From: Rhizobium ruizarguesonis
GTDB lineage: Bacteria > Pseudomonadota > Alphaproteobacteria > Rhizobiales > Rhizobiaceae
NCBI RefSeq assembly: GCF_012349115.1
Contig: NZ_PQIG01000024.1
Span: 62,001-126,000 of the forward strand
Length of the DNA: 64,000 nt
Reading direction: 5' to 3'
The notes beneath the pieces were generated by a model that was given only the letters and a program-made list of their open reading frames with translations, ran no database searches and had not been told where the DNA came from. Position 1 is the first letter of the stretch; every line of letters starts with the position of its first letter. The translations under genes and the position numbers were made by a program. Positions 52,952 to 62,269 of this stretch are shown in pieces.

Positions 52952-54151
52952 TCATTCGGCAGCGGCGACGGCGGCGCGGCGGCCGATCGTTACCTGGGTC
53001 AGCGCGAAGGCTGAGAAGGCGCAGAGCGCAATGCCGGCGGCCATCGGAACGGCTGTGCCGTCGAAGAAGACGCTCGATATGACCATGGCGACGGCGGCGA
53101 TCACGAAATGCAGCGTCCCCATCAGCGACGAGGCGGTACCGGCGATCTCGCCGTGATCCTCAAGCGCAAGCACTGCGCTTGTCGGGATGACGAGGCCGAG
53201 GAAGCCGTAGCCGATGAACAGGAAGGTCGCCAGGACAGGCAGCTGGTTGAAGCCAGACGCCATCACCACCGCCATCACGACCATCGCAAGCGCATAAGCG
53301 CTGACCGCAATCCGCATGACGCGCACCAGGCCGAAACGCTCGCCGAGCCAGCCCGTGGCCTGCGATACCGCGAAGAAGGACACGGCGTTGATCGAGAAGG
53401 CGAAGCTGTATTGCGTCGGCGTCAGCCCGTAATGCTGGATCAGCACGAAGGGCGAGTTGGCGAGATAGACGAGGAAGCTCGAAATTCCGAGCCCGCCGAT
53501 GAACGTCAGCGTCAGGAAATTGCGGTCGGTGAGCAGAAGGCGGTAAGCCGCCATGGCGCTGCTCAGACCGCTGCCGCTGCGTTCGTTCGCCGAACGGGTT
53601 TCGTCAAGCTGGGTGGCGAGCAGGACGAGGCCGATGAAGGCGGCGATCGTCACGGCCCAGAATACGCCGCGCCAGCCGTAGAACTCGATGACGGCGCTGC
53701 CTGTCAGCGGCGCCAGGATCGGCGAGATCGAGAAGACCAGCATCAGCAGCGACATCAGGCGCGCGGCCTGTACGCCAGTGTGCATGTCGCGAACGATGGC
53801 GCGCGGAATGACCATGCCGGCAGCACCGCCGATACCCTGAACGAAACGGAAGGCGATCAGCGTTTCGATGTCGGTCGCCAGCGCACAGCCGATCGAGGCC
53901 ACGGCGAAGAGGCCGATGCCGAGATAGAGCGGCAGCGTGCGGCCCCACATATCCGACAGCGGACCGTAGACGAGCTGGGCGAGCGCAAAGGAGATGAAGA
54001 AAGCAAGAAGGGTAAGCTGGGTGACGTTGTTATCGGCATGCAGGTCCTGGCCGATGGACGGCAGCGCGGGCAGATACATGTCGATGGCGAAAGGCCCGAT
54101 GGCCGACAGAAGGCCGAGAATGAGGGCAATGCGAAAGAAGGGAGCCGTCAT
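52952..54151 (-). CDS. Bcr/CflA-type multidrug efflux MFS
   Basis: A 399-residue drug:H+ antiporter of the DHA1 family with 12 hydrophobic segments. The first-helix pattern LGLLSAIGPFAIDMYLPALP and the loop VYGPLSDMWGRTLPLYLG are diagnostic of Bcr/CflA proteins. It would export chloramphenicol- or bicyclomycin-like compounds across the inner membrane. It is divergent from a TetR-type regulator gene with palindromic candidate operators between them, the usual arrangement for a repressor-controlled pump. Confidence 0.93.
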   Translation of the reverse strand: MTAPFFRIALILGLLSAIGPFAIDMYLPALPSIGQDLHADNNVTQLTLLAFFISFALAQLVYGPLSDMWGRTLPLYLGIGLFAVASIGCALATDIETLIAFRFVQGIGGAAGMVIPRAIVRDMHTGVQAARLMSLLMLVFSISPILAPLTGSAVIEFYGWRGVFWAVTIAAFIGLVLLATQLDETRSANERSGSGLSSAMAAYRLLLTDRNFLTLTFIGGLGISSFLVYLANSPFVLIQHYGLTPTQYSFAFSINAVSFFAVSQATGWLGERFGLVRVMRIAVSAYALAMVVMAVVMASGFNQLPVLATFLFIGYGFLGLVIPTSAVLALEDHGEIAGTASSLMGTLHFVIAAVAMVISSVFFDGTAVPMAAGIALCAFSAFALTQVTIGRRAAVAAAE

Positions 54152-54215
54152 AATGGTGATCTTTCATAAAAGCGCAGCGGAGGCACCGGATTGTCGCTCC
54201 GCCGCATTGCTCTGA

Positions 54216-54314
54216 GAGCGCCGTGCGTCCTCTCGGACGCACAAAGGACGCTCTAACACTTTCAATCTCGCATCGTGCTTTCCGAAAATCGGTTCCGATT
54301 TTCGGCCCGATGCG
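54216..54314 (+). repeat. RIME-like intergenic repeat, copy 3
   Basis: The partner of the repeat at 48581-48680 in opposite orientation. It begins gagcgccgtgcgtcc, contains the hairpin GTGCGTCC-tctc-GGACGCAC, then ctctaacactttcaatctcg and a second palindrome (ccgaaaatcggttccgattttcgg, arms 10 bases each, shown here only as AAAATCGG and CCGATTTT). The copy at 2020-2087 is a diverged relative. It lies upstream of the efflux gene. Confidence 0.75.
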
Positions 54315-54414
54315 CGGGTTCAATGATGATCGTTCGCGCGAAGACGAAGTTGGGAGCTCATATCTTCAGCGGCGGAACCAGGAGTGTCAACAAATTTGGA
54401 CACAGATGTAAAAC

Positions 54415-54430
54415 TAGACGCCATTGTCTA
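54415..54430. promoter_or_regulatory. palindromic operator candidate for TetR
   Basis: TAGAC (54415-54419) and GTCTA (54426-54430) form an inverted repeat with a six-base spacer. A second perfect palindrome, AGACGTCT, follows at 54439-54446, only 14 bases before the TetR start. Both fit autoregulation and control of the divergent efflux gene. Binding is inferred from position and symmetry only. Confidence 0.55.
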
Positions 54431-54459
54431 AAACGTCAAGACGTCTTATCTTCGCTCTC

Positions 54460-55164
54460 ATGAAAGATCGCATGACACCGGCAGCGCGGATGACGGGGCA
54501 TACGCAGCGCGGACAATGCGCCAAGCGCATGTCGATCCTCGATGCGGCGGCCGACGTATTCTGCCGCCAGGGTTTTGCCGGCGCCAGCATCGACGAGATC
54601 GCCGCCGTCGCCTGCGTATCCCGCCAGACGATCTACAATCACTACCGGGAGAAGGAAACGCTGTTCGTCGCCGTCGTCGAAGACGTCATGAACCGCGCCA
54701 ATGCCATGCTGTTCTCCGTGCTGTCGACCTTTCCTGATCGTGCCGACGATCTGGAAGACGAGCTGACGGCCTTTGCCGTGCGCCTCAACAAGAACTGCAT
54801 CTGCAACCACGATGGAAAATTCCTGCGCAAGCTGGTGCAGACCGAGGGCGAGCGATATCCGCACCTCTTCGAAAGCTGGCGCCAGCAGGGGCCCGGCAAG
54901 CTGACCACGGCACTTTCCGCACTTTTTGCGCGGCTTGCCCACAAGCAAGCGCTCGTCATCGACGATTTCGACGTCGCCGCCTGGCAATTCGTGGCGCTTG
55001 GCAATGCCGACCTGCAAATGATGATCCTTCTTGGCGCAACACCCACCGATGAAGAACTGGAAAAGGCGGCGCGCAACGCCGTGCGTACCTTCCTCAAGGC
55101 CTATGGCAGTCCGGAGGCCGAAAAGGCCGGCCATCCGCCGCAGCTCGCAGCCATATCAGGCTGA
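54460..55164 (+). CDS. TetR-family regulator
   Basis: A 234-residue TetR-type regulator. The DNA-binding domain (about residues 25-70) has AADVFCRQGFAGASIDEIAA followed by SRQTIYNHYREKETLF. The C-terminal half resembles TetR_C domains found with efflux or stress genes (AFAVRLNKNCICNHDGKFLR, in part KFLRKLVQTEG). ATG at 54460 is chosen; a later ATG at 54472 is possible and an upstream TTG is unlikely. It is divergent from the Bcr/CflA efflux gene, its likely target. Confidence 0.92.
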   Translation: MKDRMTPAARMTGHTQRGQCAKRMSILDAAADVFCRQGFAGASIDEIAAVACVSRQTIYNHYREKETLFVAVVEDVMNRANAMLFSVLSTFPDRADDLEDELTAFAVRLNKNCICNHDGKFLRKLVQTEGERYPHLFESWRQQGPGKLTTALSALFARLAHKQALVIDDFDVAAWQFVALGNADLQMMILLGATPTDEELEKAARNAVRTFLKAYGSPEAEKAGHPPQLAAISG

Positions 55165-55175
55165 TCAGGTCTTTC

Positions 55176-55240
55176 AGATAAAGCCGGCAGATAAAGCCGG
55201 CAGATAAAGCCGGCAGATCAGGCCGGCCGATCAGGCAAAG
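55176..55240. repeat. 13-bp tandem repeat
   Basis: The unit agataaagccggc occurs three times in perfect tandem (55176-55214). A fourth degenerate unit, agatcaggccggc, and a partial fifth, cgatcaggcaaag, run into the 3' end of the response regulator gene. It lies between two convergent genes and is too short for a CRISPR. It may have arisen by replication slippage. Confidence 0.8.
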
Positions 55241-55671
55241 ATCGTCATCTGTGCGGGCACGACCGCGAACATGCCGACGCGGCGCGCGGCCAGATATTTC
55301 ACCAGCTGCTCGACAACCGAAGGCATGACCGGCTTCTGGACCACGCCGACCGCGCCCTTGACGCCATCGGCGACCACCTCGGGATTGCCGGTCATGAAGA
55401 CGACGGCAATGCCGTGCTCTTGCGCCAGCTGTCGGCCGATCTCAGGCCCGGTCGGGCCGTCGGCGAGATTGACGTCGACGAAAGCGATATCGGCAAGCGG
55501 CGCCAGCCGCAGCGCCTGTTCGCGATCATTCGCAAGGCCGGCGACCTGCATGCCCATGCCTTCCACCGTCGCCTCGAGATCGAGCGCGATCAGGAATTCA
55601 TCTTCGACGATCAATACTCTCTGTTTCATGAGATCATCTCGTTGCCAGCGCCGCACGACATTGGTGGCCAT
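55231..55671 (-). CDS. single-domain response regulator
   Basis: A 146-residue protein that is essentially one receiver domain. The acidic pocket is VLIVEDEFLIALDLE, the phospho-acceptor Asp is in IAFVDVNLADGPTG, and the conserved Lys is in VVQKPVM. There is no output domain, so it probably acts by phosphotransfer or protein contact, as in the FixJ-like and CpdR-like single-domain regulators of alphaproteobacteria. The ATG at 55671 has AAGGGGA upstream; the ATG at 55629 is an alternative. The final codons overlap the tandem repeat. Confidence 0.88.
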   Translation of the reverse strand: MATNVVRRWQRDDLMKQRVLIVEDEFLIALDLEATVEGMGMQVAGLANDREQALRLAPLADIAFVDVNLADGPTGPEIGRQLAQEHGIAVVFMTGNPEVVADGVKGAVGVVQKPVMPSVVEQLVKYLAARRVGMFAVVPAQMTIFA

Positions 55672-55850
55672 GATACGTCCCCTTGGTTACGCCCATACTT
55701 CTAAAGAGGGATCCGCTCCGGCAGCCTATCCCACGCGAAACTCACGGTGGTAACGGGCAACTCAACGATATGTTCCGCGGTGGAACGCCATTTTTTGTAT
55801 TTAAGATATTGTTAACGTTGATAAATTCTTAAAATGTCAAAAGCTGAAGC

Positions 55851-55875
55851 AAAAAGGCGGCACCATGGCCGCCTT
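55851..55875 (-). terminator. rho-independent terminator of msrA
   Basis: On the minus strand AAGGCGGC and GCCGCCTT form a perfect 8-bp stem with a six-base loop, followed by a T-run (the stretch of A at 55851-55855). It lies 26 bases past the msrA stop codon. Confidence 0.8.
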
Positions 55876-55900
55876 GATAACGCACGACGGGGAGGATTAA

Positions 55901-56605
55901 TCAGCCCTTGGCCTTCAGCACGAGGACCGGTTTGCCGCGGTAGTCGACCGGAAACAGCGACTTCAGGTTCTCGATTTTCGGCAAGTCGTTGTAGACGATA
56001 TAGGGATAGGTCGGATTGAGCGTCAGGAAGTCCTGATGATAGGCCTCGGCAGGGTAGAAGCCGGTGGCATCAGAGACCTTGGTGACGATTGGCTGCGAGA
56101 AGACATGCGCCTTGTCGAGCTGGCTGATATAGCTCTCGGCGACCTTGCGCTGTTGCGGATCCGAGACGAACAGCGCCGAACGGTACTGCGTTCCCCGGTC
56201 CGGACCCTGGAAATTCAGCTGCGTCGGATTGTGTGCCACCGAGAAGAAGATCTGCAGCAATTTGCCGTAGCTCACCTGTTTCGGATCGAACTTCACCTGC
56301 ACGGATTCGGCGTGACCTGTCGAGCCGGCGCTGACGGTTTCGTACTGCGCCGTTTTGGCGTCGCCGCCGGCATAACCGGAGACGGCACTCTCGACACCCT
56401 TCACGTGCTGGAAGACGCCCTGGACGCCCCAGAAACAGCCGCCGGCGAAAATGGCCGTCTCGGTGCCTGGCCCGGCGGCCTCGTCAACGGCCGGCGGCGG
56501 GATGACGACGGCATCCTCGGCCGCGCCCGCGGCACACACGCCGAGCGAGAAAATGGTGGCGGCAAGGAGCGCGGCAAGGCTCCTGCGGTGGGAAGACGTG
56601 GACAT
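55901..56605 (-). CDS. msrA: exported peptide methionine sulfoxide reductase A
   Basis: A 234-residue MsrA that reduces methionine-S-sulfoxide in proteins. An N-terminal signal (about residues 1-29, ending CAAGA-A) directs it to the periplasm. The catalytic Cys57 lies in the canonical GGCFWG motif, followed by GVESAVSGYAGGD and GSTGHAESVQV. Usual cytoplasmic MsrA lacks the signal, so this copy repairs periplasmic proteins. It lies near the alpha-2-macroglobulin-pbpC pair, also periplasmic, but on the other strand. Confidence 0.95.
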   Translation of the reverse strand: MSTSSHRRSLAALLAATIFSLGVCAAGAAEDAVVIPPPAVDEAAGPGTETAIFAGGCFWGVQGVFQHVKGVESAVSGYAGGDAKTAQYETVSAGSTGHAESVQVKFDPKQVSYGKLLQIFFSVAHNPTQLNFQGPDRGTQYRSALFVSDPQQRKVAESYISQLDKAHVFSQPIVTKVSDATGFYPAEAYHQDFLTLNPTYPYIVYNDLPKIENLKSLFPVDYRGKPVLVLKAKG

Positions 56606-56803
56606 GGCGCTACCTCCTGCGATGGTCCAAATCCTTGCTCATCCTTGCAAAAGTCGCAAATCACAAGGCGGTCACTCACGCCGATGTGACAGCCAGACGA
56701 AAGCGCCTGTGCGAACATGAAACAGCGCTCAACTTGAGTTGACAATCTCGCGAGGAGTGAGGAGAGTGCCGCCGGTCAGAGCCAGCATTTCCGGGGGGAA
56801 CCT

Positions 56804-59800
56804 ATGTCCGTGCGCTCGTTCTTCGCTTTCGCGACAATCGCATTTTCCACGATCGCCATCAGCTTTCCCGCCGTTGCTGCGGACACTAAGCGCGACATCC
56901 AGACAATCAAGGACGCCGATTTCTTCGGCTTCGATCTTCGCACCGAACAGAACGTCTCGCTCGATCAGTGCAAAACCTCCTGCATCGGCGACAAGAGCTG
57001 CAAGGCCTTCACCTACAATCCCAAGGTGAAATGGTGCTTCCTGAAATCCGATTTCAAGACGATGAACGCCTTCCCCGGCGCCATCGCCGGCAAGATCGTC
57101 GAAACGGCCGGCCAGCAGGAGCCGGATATCGGGGCTGCGCCGCGCCTCACCTTCCTGACCAGCGACCTCATCCAGCAGGCCCATGATTTCAAGGACAATC
57201 TCGAACTCGCTGACGACCAGCAGGGCCAGGGCGTCGACAGCCTGACGGCCAATGCCCGCATCGACCTCACTGCCAACAACCTGGCCGACGCGCTGAAGTC
57301 CTTCCACGGTGCGCTGTCGATCACGCCCGACGATGCCGATCTCTGGCTCGAAACCGCCCGCGCCGCAGCGTCGCTTGGCAGCGCCGAAAGCAACACGACC
57401 GGCCAGGCCGTGCTCGACGCGCTGAACGGCTACGAGCTGACGCGCACCACCGCCAAACGCGCCGAGGCCTTGGCCGTGCTCGCCACTGCGCTGGAGCGGA
57501 ATGCCAACTACCGCCCGGCGCTCGACGCCTATAAGGCGAGCCTGGCGCTTGTCGGCGCCAAGGATGTGCAGGCCGCCTACCTGCAGCTGAAATCGACGCA
57601 GGGCTTCCGCATCACCGAACACACTGTCGATGCCGACAGCGCCACGCCGCGTGCCTGCGTCACCTTCTCCGAGGCGCTGGTCAAAACCACCGACTACACG
57701 CCCTTCGTGACGCTGAACGGCGAAGCACCAAAGGCGCTCGAAACCAAGGACAAGCAGATCTGCGTCGAGGGGCTGACGCATGGCGAGACCTACAAGATCG
57801 CCTTCCGGACCGGCCTGCCATCCGCCGTCGATGAAGTTCTGGAAGCGCCTGTCAGCGTCGACGTCTACATCAAGGACCGCAGCCAGATGGTGCGGTTCAC
57901 CGGTGACAGCTTCGTGCTGCCCTCGACGGCGCGCCGCGGCATCCCGATCGTTTCCGTCAACATGACGTCGGCGAACCTCAAACTCTACCGCATCGGCGAT
58001 CGCGCCATCGCGCCGCTGCTGACCAATTCGCAGTTCCTGACCCAGCTCGACGGCTACAGCGCCCAGAACATTGAGGACCAGAGCGGCGAACTCGTCTGGC
58101 AGGGCTCGATCGACATCGCCAATGAGCTCAACAAGGACATCGTCACCAGTTTTCCGGTCGATGAGGCGCTGCCCGAGCGCAAGCCCGGCATTTACGTGAT
58201 GACCGCAACGGCGGCAAACGGCCCCGCGCAGGACTGGGATTCGCAGGCGACGCAATGGTTCCTGGTCTCCGATATCGGTGTCACCACCTATGCCGGCACT
58301 GATGGCCTCAACGTCTTCACTCGCTCGCTCGCCTCGGCAAAGCCGATATCCGGCGTCGAACTGCAGCTGCTCGCCAAGAACAATGAGGTGCTCGGCACTG
58401 CGACCACCGACGAAAACGGCCGCGCCACCTTCACCGCCGGCCTGATCCGCGGCACGGCGGCGCTGACGCCGGCCGTCATCACCGCCAAAAACGGCACGTC
58501 GGACTATGTCTTCCTCGACATGACGCGCGCCGGCTTCGACCTCTCCGACCGTGGCGTGACGGGCCGTGCCGCACCCGGCGCGATCGACGTGCTGACGTTT
58601 ACCGAACGCGGCATCTACCGCGCCGGCGAGACGGTGCATGCCCAGGCACTTGCCCGCGACACCGACGGCAACGCCATCGACAACCTGCCGCTCACCTTCA
58701 TCTTCAGCCGTCCAGATGGTGTCGAAGACCGGCGGATCGTCAGCCAGACCAGCAATCTCGGCGGCTATACCATCGATTTCCCGACCCAGGAAAACGCCAT
58801 GCGCGGCACCTGGACGATGAACATCTATACCGATCCCAAAGGCAGCGCGATCGCCACCAAGAGTTTCCTCGTCGACGATTTCGTCCCCGATCGAACCGAC
58901 ATGGAGATCAAGACCGAGGCCAAGGAAGTCGGTCCGGACACGCCAGCGACGATTACGGTTTCCGGCAAATATCTCTACGGCGCCCCGGCCGCCGGCCTGA
59001 CGCTCGAAGGCGACGTCGTCGTCAAGCCGACGCGCGAGAGTGCGGCCTACAAGGGCTTCCTCTTCGGCCTCGCCGACGAAGAAGCGAGCGAGGATTCGCG
59101 CCTGCCGATCGACGGCCTGCCGGAACTCGACGAGAACGGCGAAGCCTCGACCGACCTGACCATCAGCGACCTGCCGGCAACGACACAGTTGCTCAACGCC
59201 ACCGTCTATATGCGCATGCAGGAGGCGGGTGGCCGCGCCATCGAGCGCTCCTTGACCATTCCGGTGAAGAACCAGGGCGCTTCGATCGGCATCAAGCCGG
59301 AATTTTCCGACGATCTGCCGGAGAACGCGATCGCCAACTTCACGGTGATCAGCGTCAAGGCCGATGGACAGAAGCAGGAGACAAAGGGCCTGCGCTGGAA
59401 ATTCTACAGCCTCAACCGCGAATATCAGTGGTATCGCGAGGGAACGGCCTGGAAATACGAGCCTGTTTACACCGCCGAGCAGGTCTCCAACGGCAGTGTC
59501 GACGCGACGATGGACGGCGGCAAGATCTCCGTGCCGGTGACCTGGGGCCGCTATCGTCTCGAAGTGGAAAGCGCCGATGCCGACGGCCCGACTTCCAGCG
59601 TCGAATTCGACGCCGGCTGGTTCGTGACCTCGACCTCGACCGAAACGCCCGACGGGCTGGAAATCGCCCTCGACAAGGACAGCTACAAGATCGGCGAAAC
59701 CGCCAAGCTCAAAGTCACCTCGCGCTATGGCGGCGAGCTGATGGTGACGGCCGGAACCGAAAAGCTGGTCGCCGTACAGAACGCCACGATCGGCGAGACC

Positions 59801-62269
59801 GGCGGCGAGGTCGACATCCCCGTTACATCAGACTGGGGTGCCGGTGCCTACGTGACCGCCACGCTCTTCCGCCCCGGCGACGCGCAGGACAGCCACATGC
59901 CGATGCGCTCGATCGGAATCAAATGGCTGAAAGTCGATCCTGAACAGCGGGCGCTGCAGGTGACGCTCGCAACACCCGAAAAGATGCTGCCGCGGGGACC
60001 GTTGAATATCGGCCTGCAGGTGGCGGGCGCCGGCGCCAACGAGGATGCCTATGTAACGGTTGCTGCCGTCGATGTCGGCATTCTCAACCTGACGCGCTAC
60101 GAACCGCCGAATCCGGAGGACTGGTATTTCGGCCAGCGCCAGCTCGGGCTTGAAATCCGCGACCTCTATGGCCGCCTGATCGACGGGTCGCTCGGCGCCA
60201 CCGGCAAGCTCCGGACCGGCGGCGATGGCGGTGCCGTGGCACTGCAGGCAAGCCCGCCGACGCAGAAGCTCGTCGCCTTCTTCTCCGGGCCGGTGAAGCT
60301 CGACGCCGAAGGCAAGGCCAATGTCTCCTTCGACATTCCCCAGTTCAACGGCACGGCGCGCGTCATGGCGGTCGCCTGGTCGAAATCAGGCGTCGGCCAT
60401 GGCGTCAAGGATGTCATCATCCGCGATCCTGTCGTGGTGACCGCAAGCCTGCCGAAGTTCCTCGCCCCCGGCGACAAGGCCAATCTGCGCCTCGACATCG
60501 CCAATACCGATGCGCCGGCCGGCGATTACAAACTGCAGCTGACCGGCAATGATGCGGTCGGCATCGATGAAGCCTCCGCCTCGCAGACGATCCGTCTCGA
60601 GGCCGGTGCGAAATCCGAGCTGACGCTTTCGCTCATCGGCAAACAGCCGGGCGCCGGCAGCGTCTCGATCAACCTCTCCGACGCTTCCGGTCTTTCGCTC
60701 GACCAGACGGTCGACGTGCCGGTGCGCCCGGCCTCCTTGCCGATTACCGAACGCAGGGTGCTGGCGCTGAAGCCGGGGGCAAAGCTCACCATCGACAAGA
60801 ACCTGCTCGCCGACAGCGTGCTGCCCGGCGCCGCAATCAGCGTCAACGTCACCCGTTCGGCTGCCTTCGATATCCCAGCCCTGCTGATGACGCTCGACCG
60901 CTATCCCTTCGGCTGCGCCGAGCAGACCACCAGCCGGGCGCTGCCGCTGCTCTACCTCGCCGAAGTGGCGAAGCAGGCGGGCATGGAAAACGACGACGAT
61001 GTGAAGAAGCGCGTCCAGGATGCGATCTACCGCGTACTCTCCTATCAGGCCTCGGCCGGAAGCTTCGGTCTCTGGGGACCGGATTCGGGCGATGTCTGGC
61101 TCGATTCCTACGTCACCGATTTCCTGACGCGGGCCCGCGAAATGAAATACGACGTGCCGGAAAGGGCTTTCGTGCAGGCGCTCGAAAACCTGCAGAACAC
61201 GTTGTCCTACACCACCGACATCAAGGGCCAGGGCGACCAGATCGCCTATGCCGTCTACGTGCTCGCCCGCAACAAGAAGGCTGCAATCAGCGATCTGCGC
61301 TACTATGCCGATACGATGATCAACGACTTCCCGACGCCGCTCGCCAAGGCGCATATCGCCGCCGCACTGGCGCTCTACGGCGATGCGCAGCGTTCAAAGA
61401 CCATCTTCCTCGATGCGCTGCAGATGTCGGAGCAGTCGATGGTGTCACGCGTGAACCTGTCGCGCACCGACTACGGCACGATCCTGCGCGACGGCGCGGC
61501 GATCCTGGCGCTCGCCGCCGAAAGCCGGCCGGTGCCGCCTGTCATCCCGGAGCTTGCCAAGGCCGTCACCAAGGAATGGGGTCGCAGCAAATATAAGAGC
61601 ACCCAGGAAGAGGCCTGGATGCTGCTTGCCGCCCGCGCCATCCAGGGCGGTGACGACGGCCTCAAGGTCGATGTCAACGGCGCGCCGCATACCGGTGCCT
61701 ATATGGCGAAGATATCCGGCGATGCGCTGAGCGACCATCCGCTGACGCTGACCAACCAGACGGGTGACGCGGTTTCGGCCGTCGTCACCACGGTTGCCGC
61801 GCCCACCGTGCCGTTGCCGGCCGGCGGCGACGGCTTCACCATCGAGCGCACCTATTACACACTCGACGGCGAAGAGGCGAATGTCAGCGAGGCGAAGCAG
61901 AACGAGCGCTACGTCGTCGTCATCCATGTGCGCGAAACCAACGCCTGGCCTTCGCGCATCGTCATCACCGATCTTTTGCCGGCCGGCTTCGAGATCGACA
62001 ATCCGAACCTCGTCGACAGCGCGCAGATGACGAATTTCGACTGGATCGGAGAGATCTCCGCCGCCCATACCGAATTCCGCTACGACCGCTTCGTTGCCGC
62101 CTTCAACCGCGCAGAAGGCGACGAGCGCGAATTCAACGTCGCCTATGTCGTGCGCGCGGTTACCCCCGGCAGCTACGACCATCCGGCCGCAAACGTCGAG
62201 GACATGTACCGGCCGGAGCTTTCGGCCCGCACGGCAACCGGCAAGATGGAGGTCGTGACGGCGCAATAA
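56804..62269 (+). CDS. alpha-2-macroglobulin with PAN-like domain
   Basis: A very large exported protein of 1821 residues. The signal peptide ends near residue 26 (FPAVAA-D). Residues ~28-90 form a small Cys-rich PAN/Apple-like domain (SLDQCKTSCIGDKSCKAF). Macroglobulin and bait-region domains follow. The thioester motif GCAEQ is intact (Cys1371 to Gln1374 in PFGCAEQTT), so it can covalently trap an attacking protease. It ends with a C-terminal receptor-like domain. Bacterial alpha-2-macroglobulins act in the periplasm as protease traps and are encoded next to pbpC, as here: the stop overlaps the pbpC start (TAATG). Confidence 0.95.
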   Translation: MSVRSFFAFATIAFSTIAISFPAVAADTKRDIQTIKDADFFGFDLRTEQNVSLDQCKTSCIGDKSCKAFTYNPKVKWCFLKSDFKTMNAFPGAIAGKIVETAGQQEPDIGAAPRLTFLTSDLIQQAHDFKDNLELADDQQGQGVDSLTANARIDLTANNLADALKSFHGALSITPDDADLWLETARAAASLGSAESNTTGQAVLDALNGYELTRTTAKRAEALAVLATALERNANYRPALDAYKASLALVGAKDVQAAYLQLKSTQGFRITEHTVDADSATPRACVTFSEALVKTTDYTPFVTLNGEAPKALETKDKQICVEGLTHGETYKIAFRTGLPSAVDEVLEAPVSVDVYIKDRSQMVRFTGDSFVLPSTARRGIPIVSVNMTSANLKLYRIGDRAIAPLLTNSQFLTQLDGYSAQNIEDQSGELVWQGSIDIANELNKDIVTSFPVDEALPERKPGIYVMTATAANGPAQDWDSQATQWFLVSDIGVTTYAGTDGLNVFTRSLASAKPISGVELQLLAKNNEVLGTATTDENGRATFTAGLIRGTAALTPAVITAKNGTSDYVFLDMTRAGFDLSDRGVTGRAAPGAIDVLTFTERGIYRAGETVHAQALARDTDGNAIDNLPLTFIFSRPDGVEDRRIVSQTSNLGGYTIDFPTQENAMRGTWTMNIYTDPKGSAIATKSFLVDDFVPDRTDMEIKTEAKEVGPDTPATITVSGKYLYGAPAAGLTLEGDVVVKPTRESAAYKGFLFGLADEEASEDSRLPIDGLPELDENGEASTDLTISDLPATTQLLNATVYMRMQEAGGRAIERSLTIPVKNQGASIGIKPEFSDDLPENAIANFTVISVKADGQKQETKGLRWKFYSLNREYQWYREGTAWKYEPVYTAEQVSNGSVDATMDGGKISVPVTWGRYRLEVESADADGPTSSVEFDAGWFVTSTSTETPDGLEIALDKDSYKIGETAKLKVTSRYGGELMVTAGTEKLVAVQNATIGETGGEVDIPVTSDWGAGAYVTATLFRPGDAQDSHMPMRSIGIKWLKVDPEQRALQVTLATPEKMLPRGPLNIGLQVAGAGANEDAYVTVAAVDVGILNLTRYEPPNPEDWYFGQRQLGLEIRDLYGRLIDGSLGATGKLRTGGDGGAVALQASPPTQKLVAFFSGPVKLDAEGKANVSFDIPQFNGTARVMAVAWSKSGVGHGVKDVIIRDPVVVTASLPKFLAPGDKANLRLDIANTDAPAGDYKLQLTGNDAVGIDEASASQTIRLEAGAKSELTLSLIGKQPGAGSVSINLSDASGLSLDQTVDVPVRPASLPITERRVLALKPGAKLTIDKNLLADSVLPGAAISVNVTRSAAFDIPALLMTLDRYPFGCAEQTTSRALPLLYLAEVAKQAGMENDDDVKKRVQDAIYRVLSYQASAGSFGLWGPDSGDVWLDSYVTDFLTRAREMKYDVPERAFVQALENLQNTLSYTTDIKGQGDQIAYAVYVLARNKKAAISDLRYYADTMINDFPTPLAKAHIAAALALYGDAQRSKTIFLDALQMSEQSMVSRVNLSRTDYGTILRDGAAILALAAESRPVPPVIPELAKAVTKEWGRSKYKSTQEEAWMLLAARAIQGGDDGLKVDVNGAPHTGAYMAKISGDALSDHPLTLTNQTGDAVSAVVTTVAAPTVPLPAGGDGFTIERTYYTLDGEEANVSEAKQNERYVVVIHVRETNAWPSRIVITDLLPAGFEIDNPNLVDSAQMTNFDWIGEISAAHTEFRYDRFVAAFNRAEGDEREFNVAYVVRAVTPGSYDHPAANVEDMYRPELSARTATGKMEVVTAQ

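Larger units (their letters stand above)
54152..54459. other. divergent intergenic region, efflux pump and TetR
   Basis: About 308 bases. The half nearer the efflux gene is filled by a RIME-like repeat (54216-54314). The half nearer the TetR gene contains two palindromes (54415-54430 and 54439-54446) that could be operators. No additional gene is supported. Confidence 0.5.

Noticed and set aside
55176..55240. possible CRISPR-like repeat array
   Set aside because: The units are 13 bases with no spacers and no cas genes are nearby; it is a simple tandem repeat.
56729..58639. 636-codon open frame opposite the alpha-2-macroglobulin start
   Set aside because: It shadows the macroglobulin N-terminal domains and matches no family.
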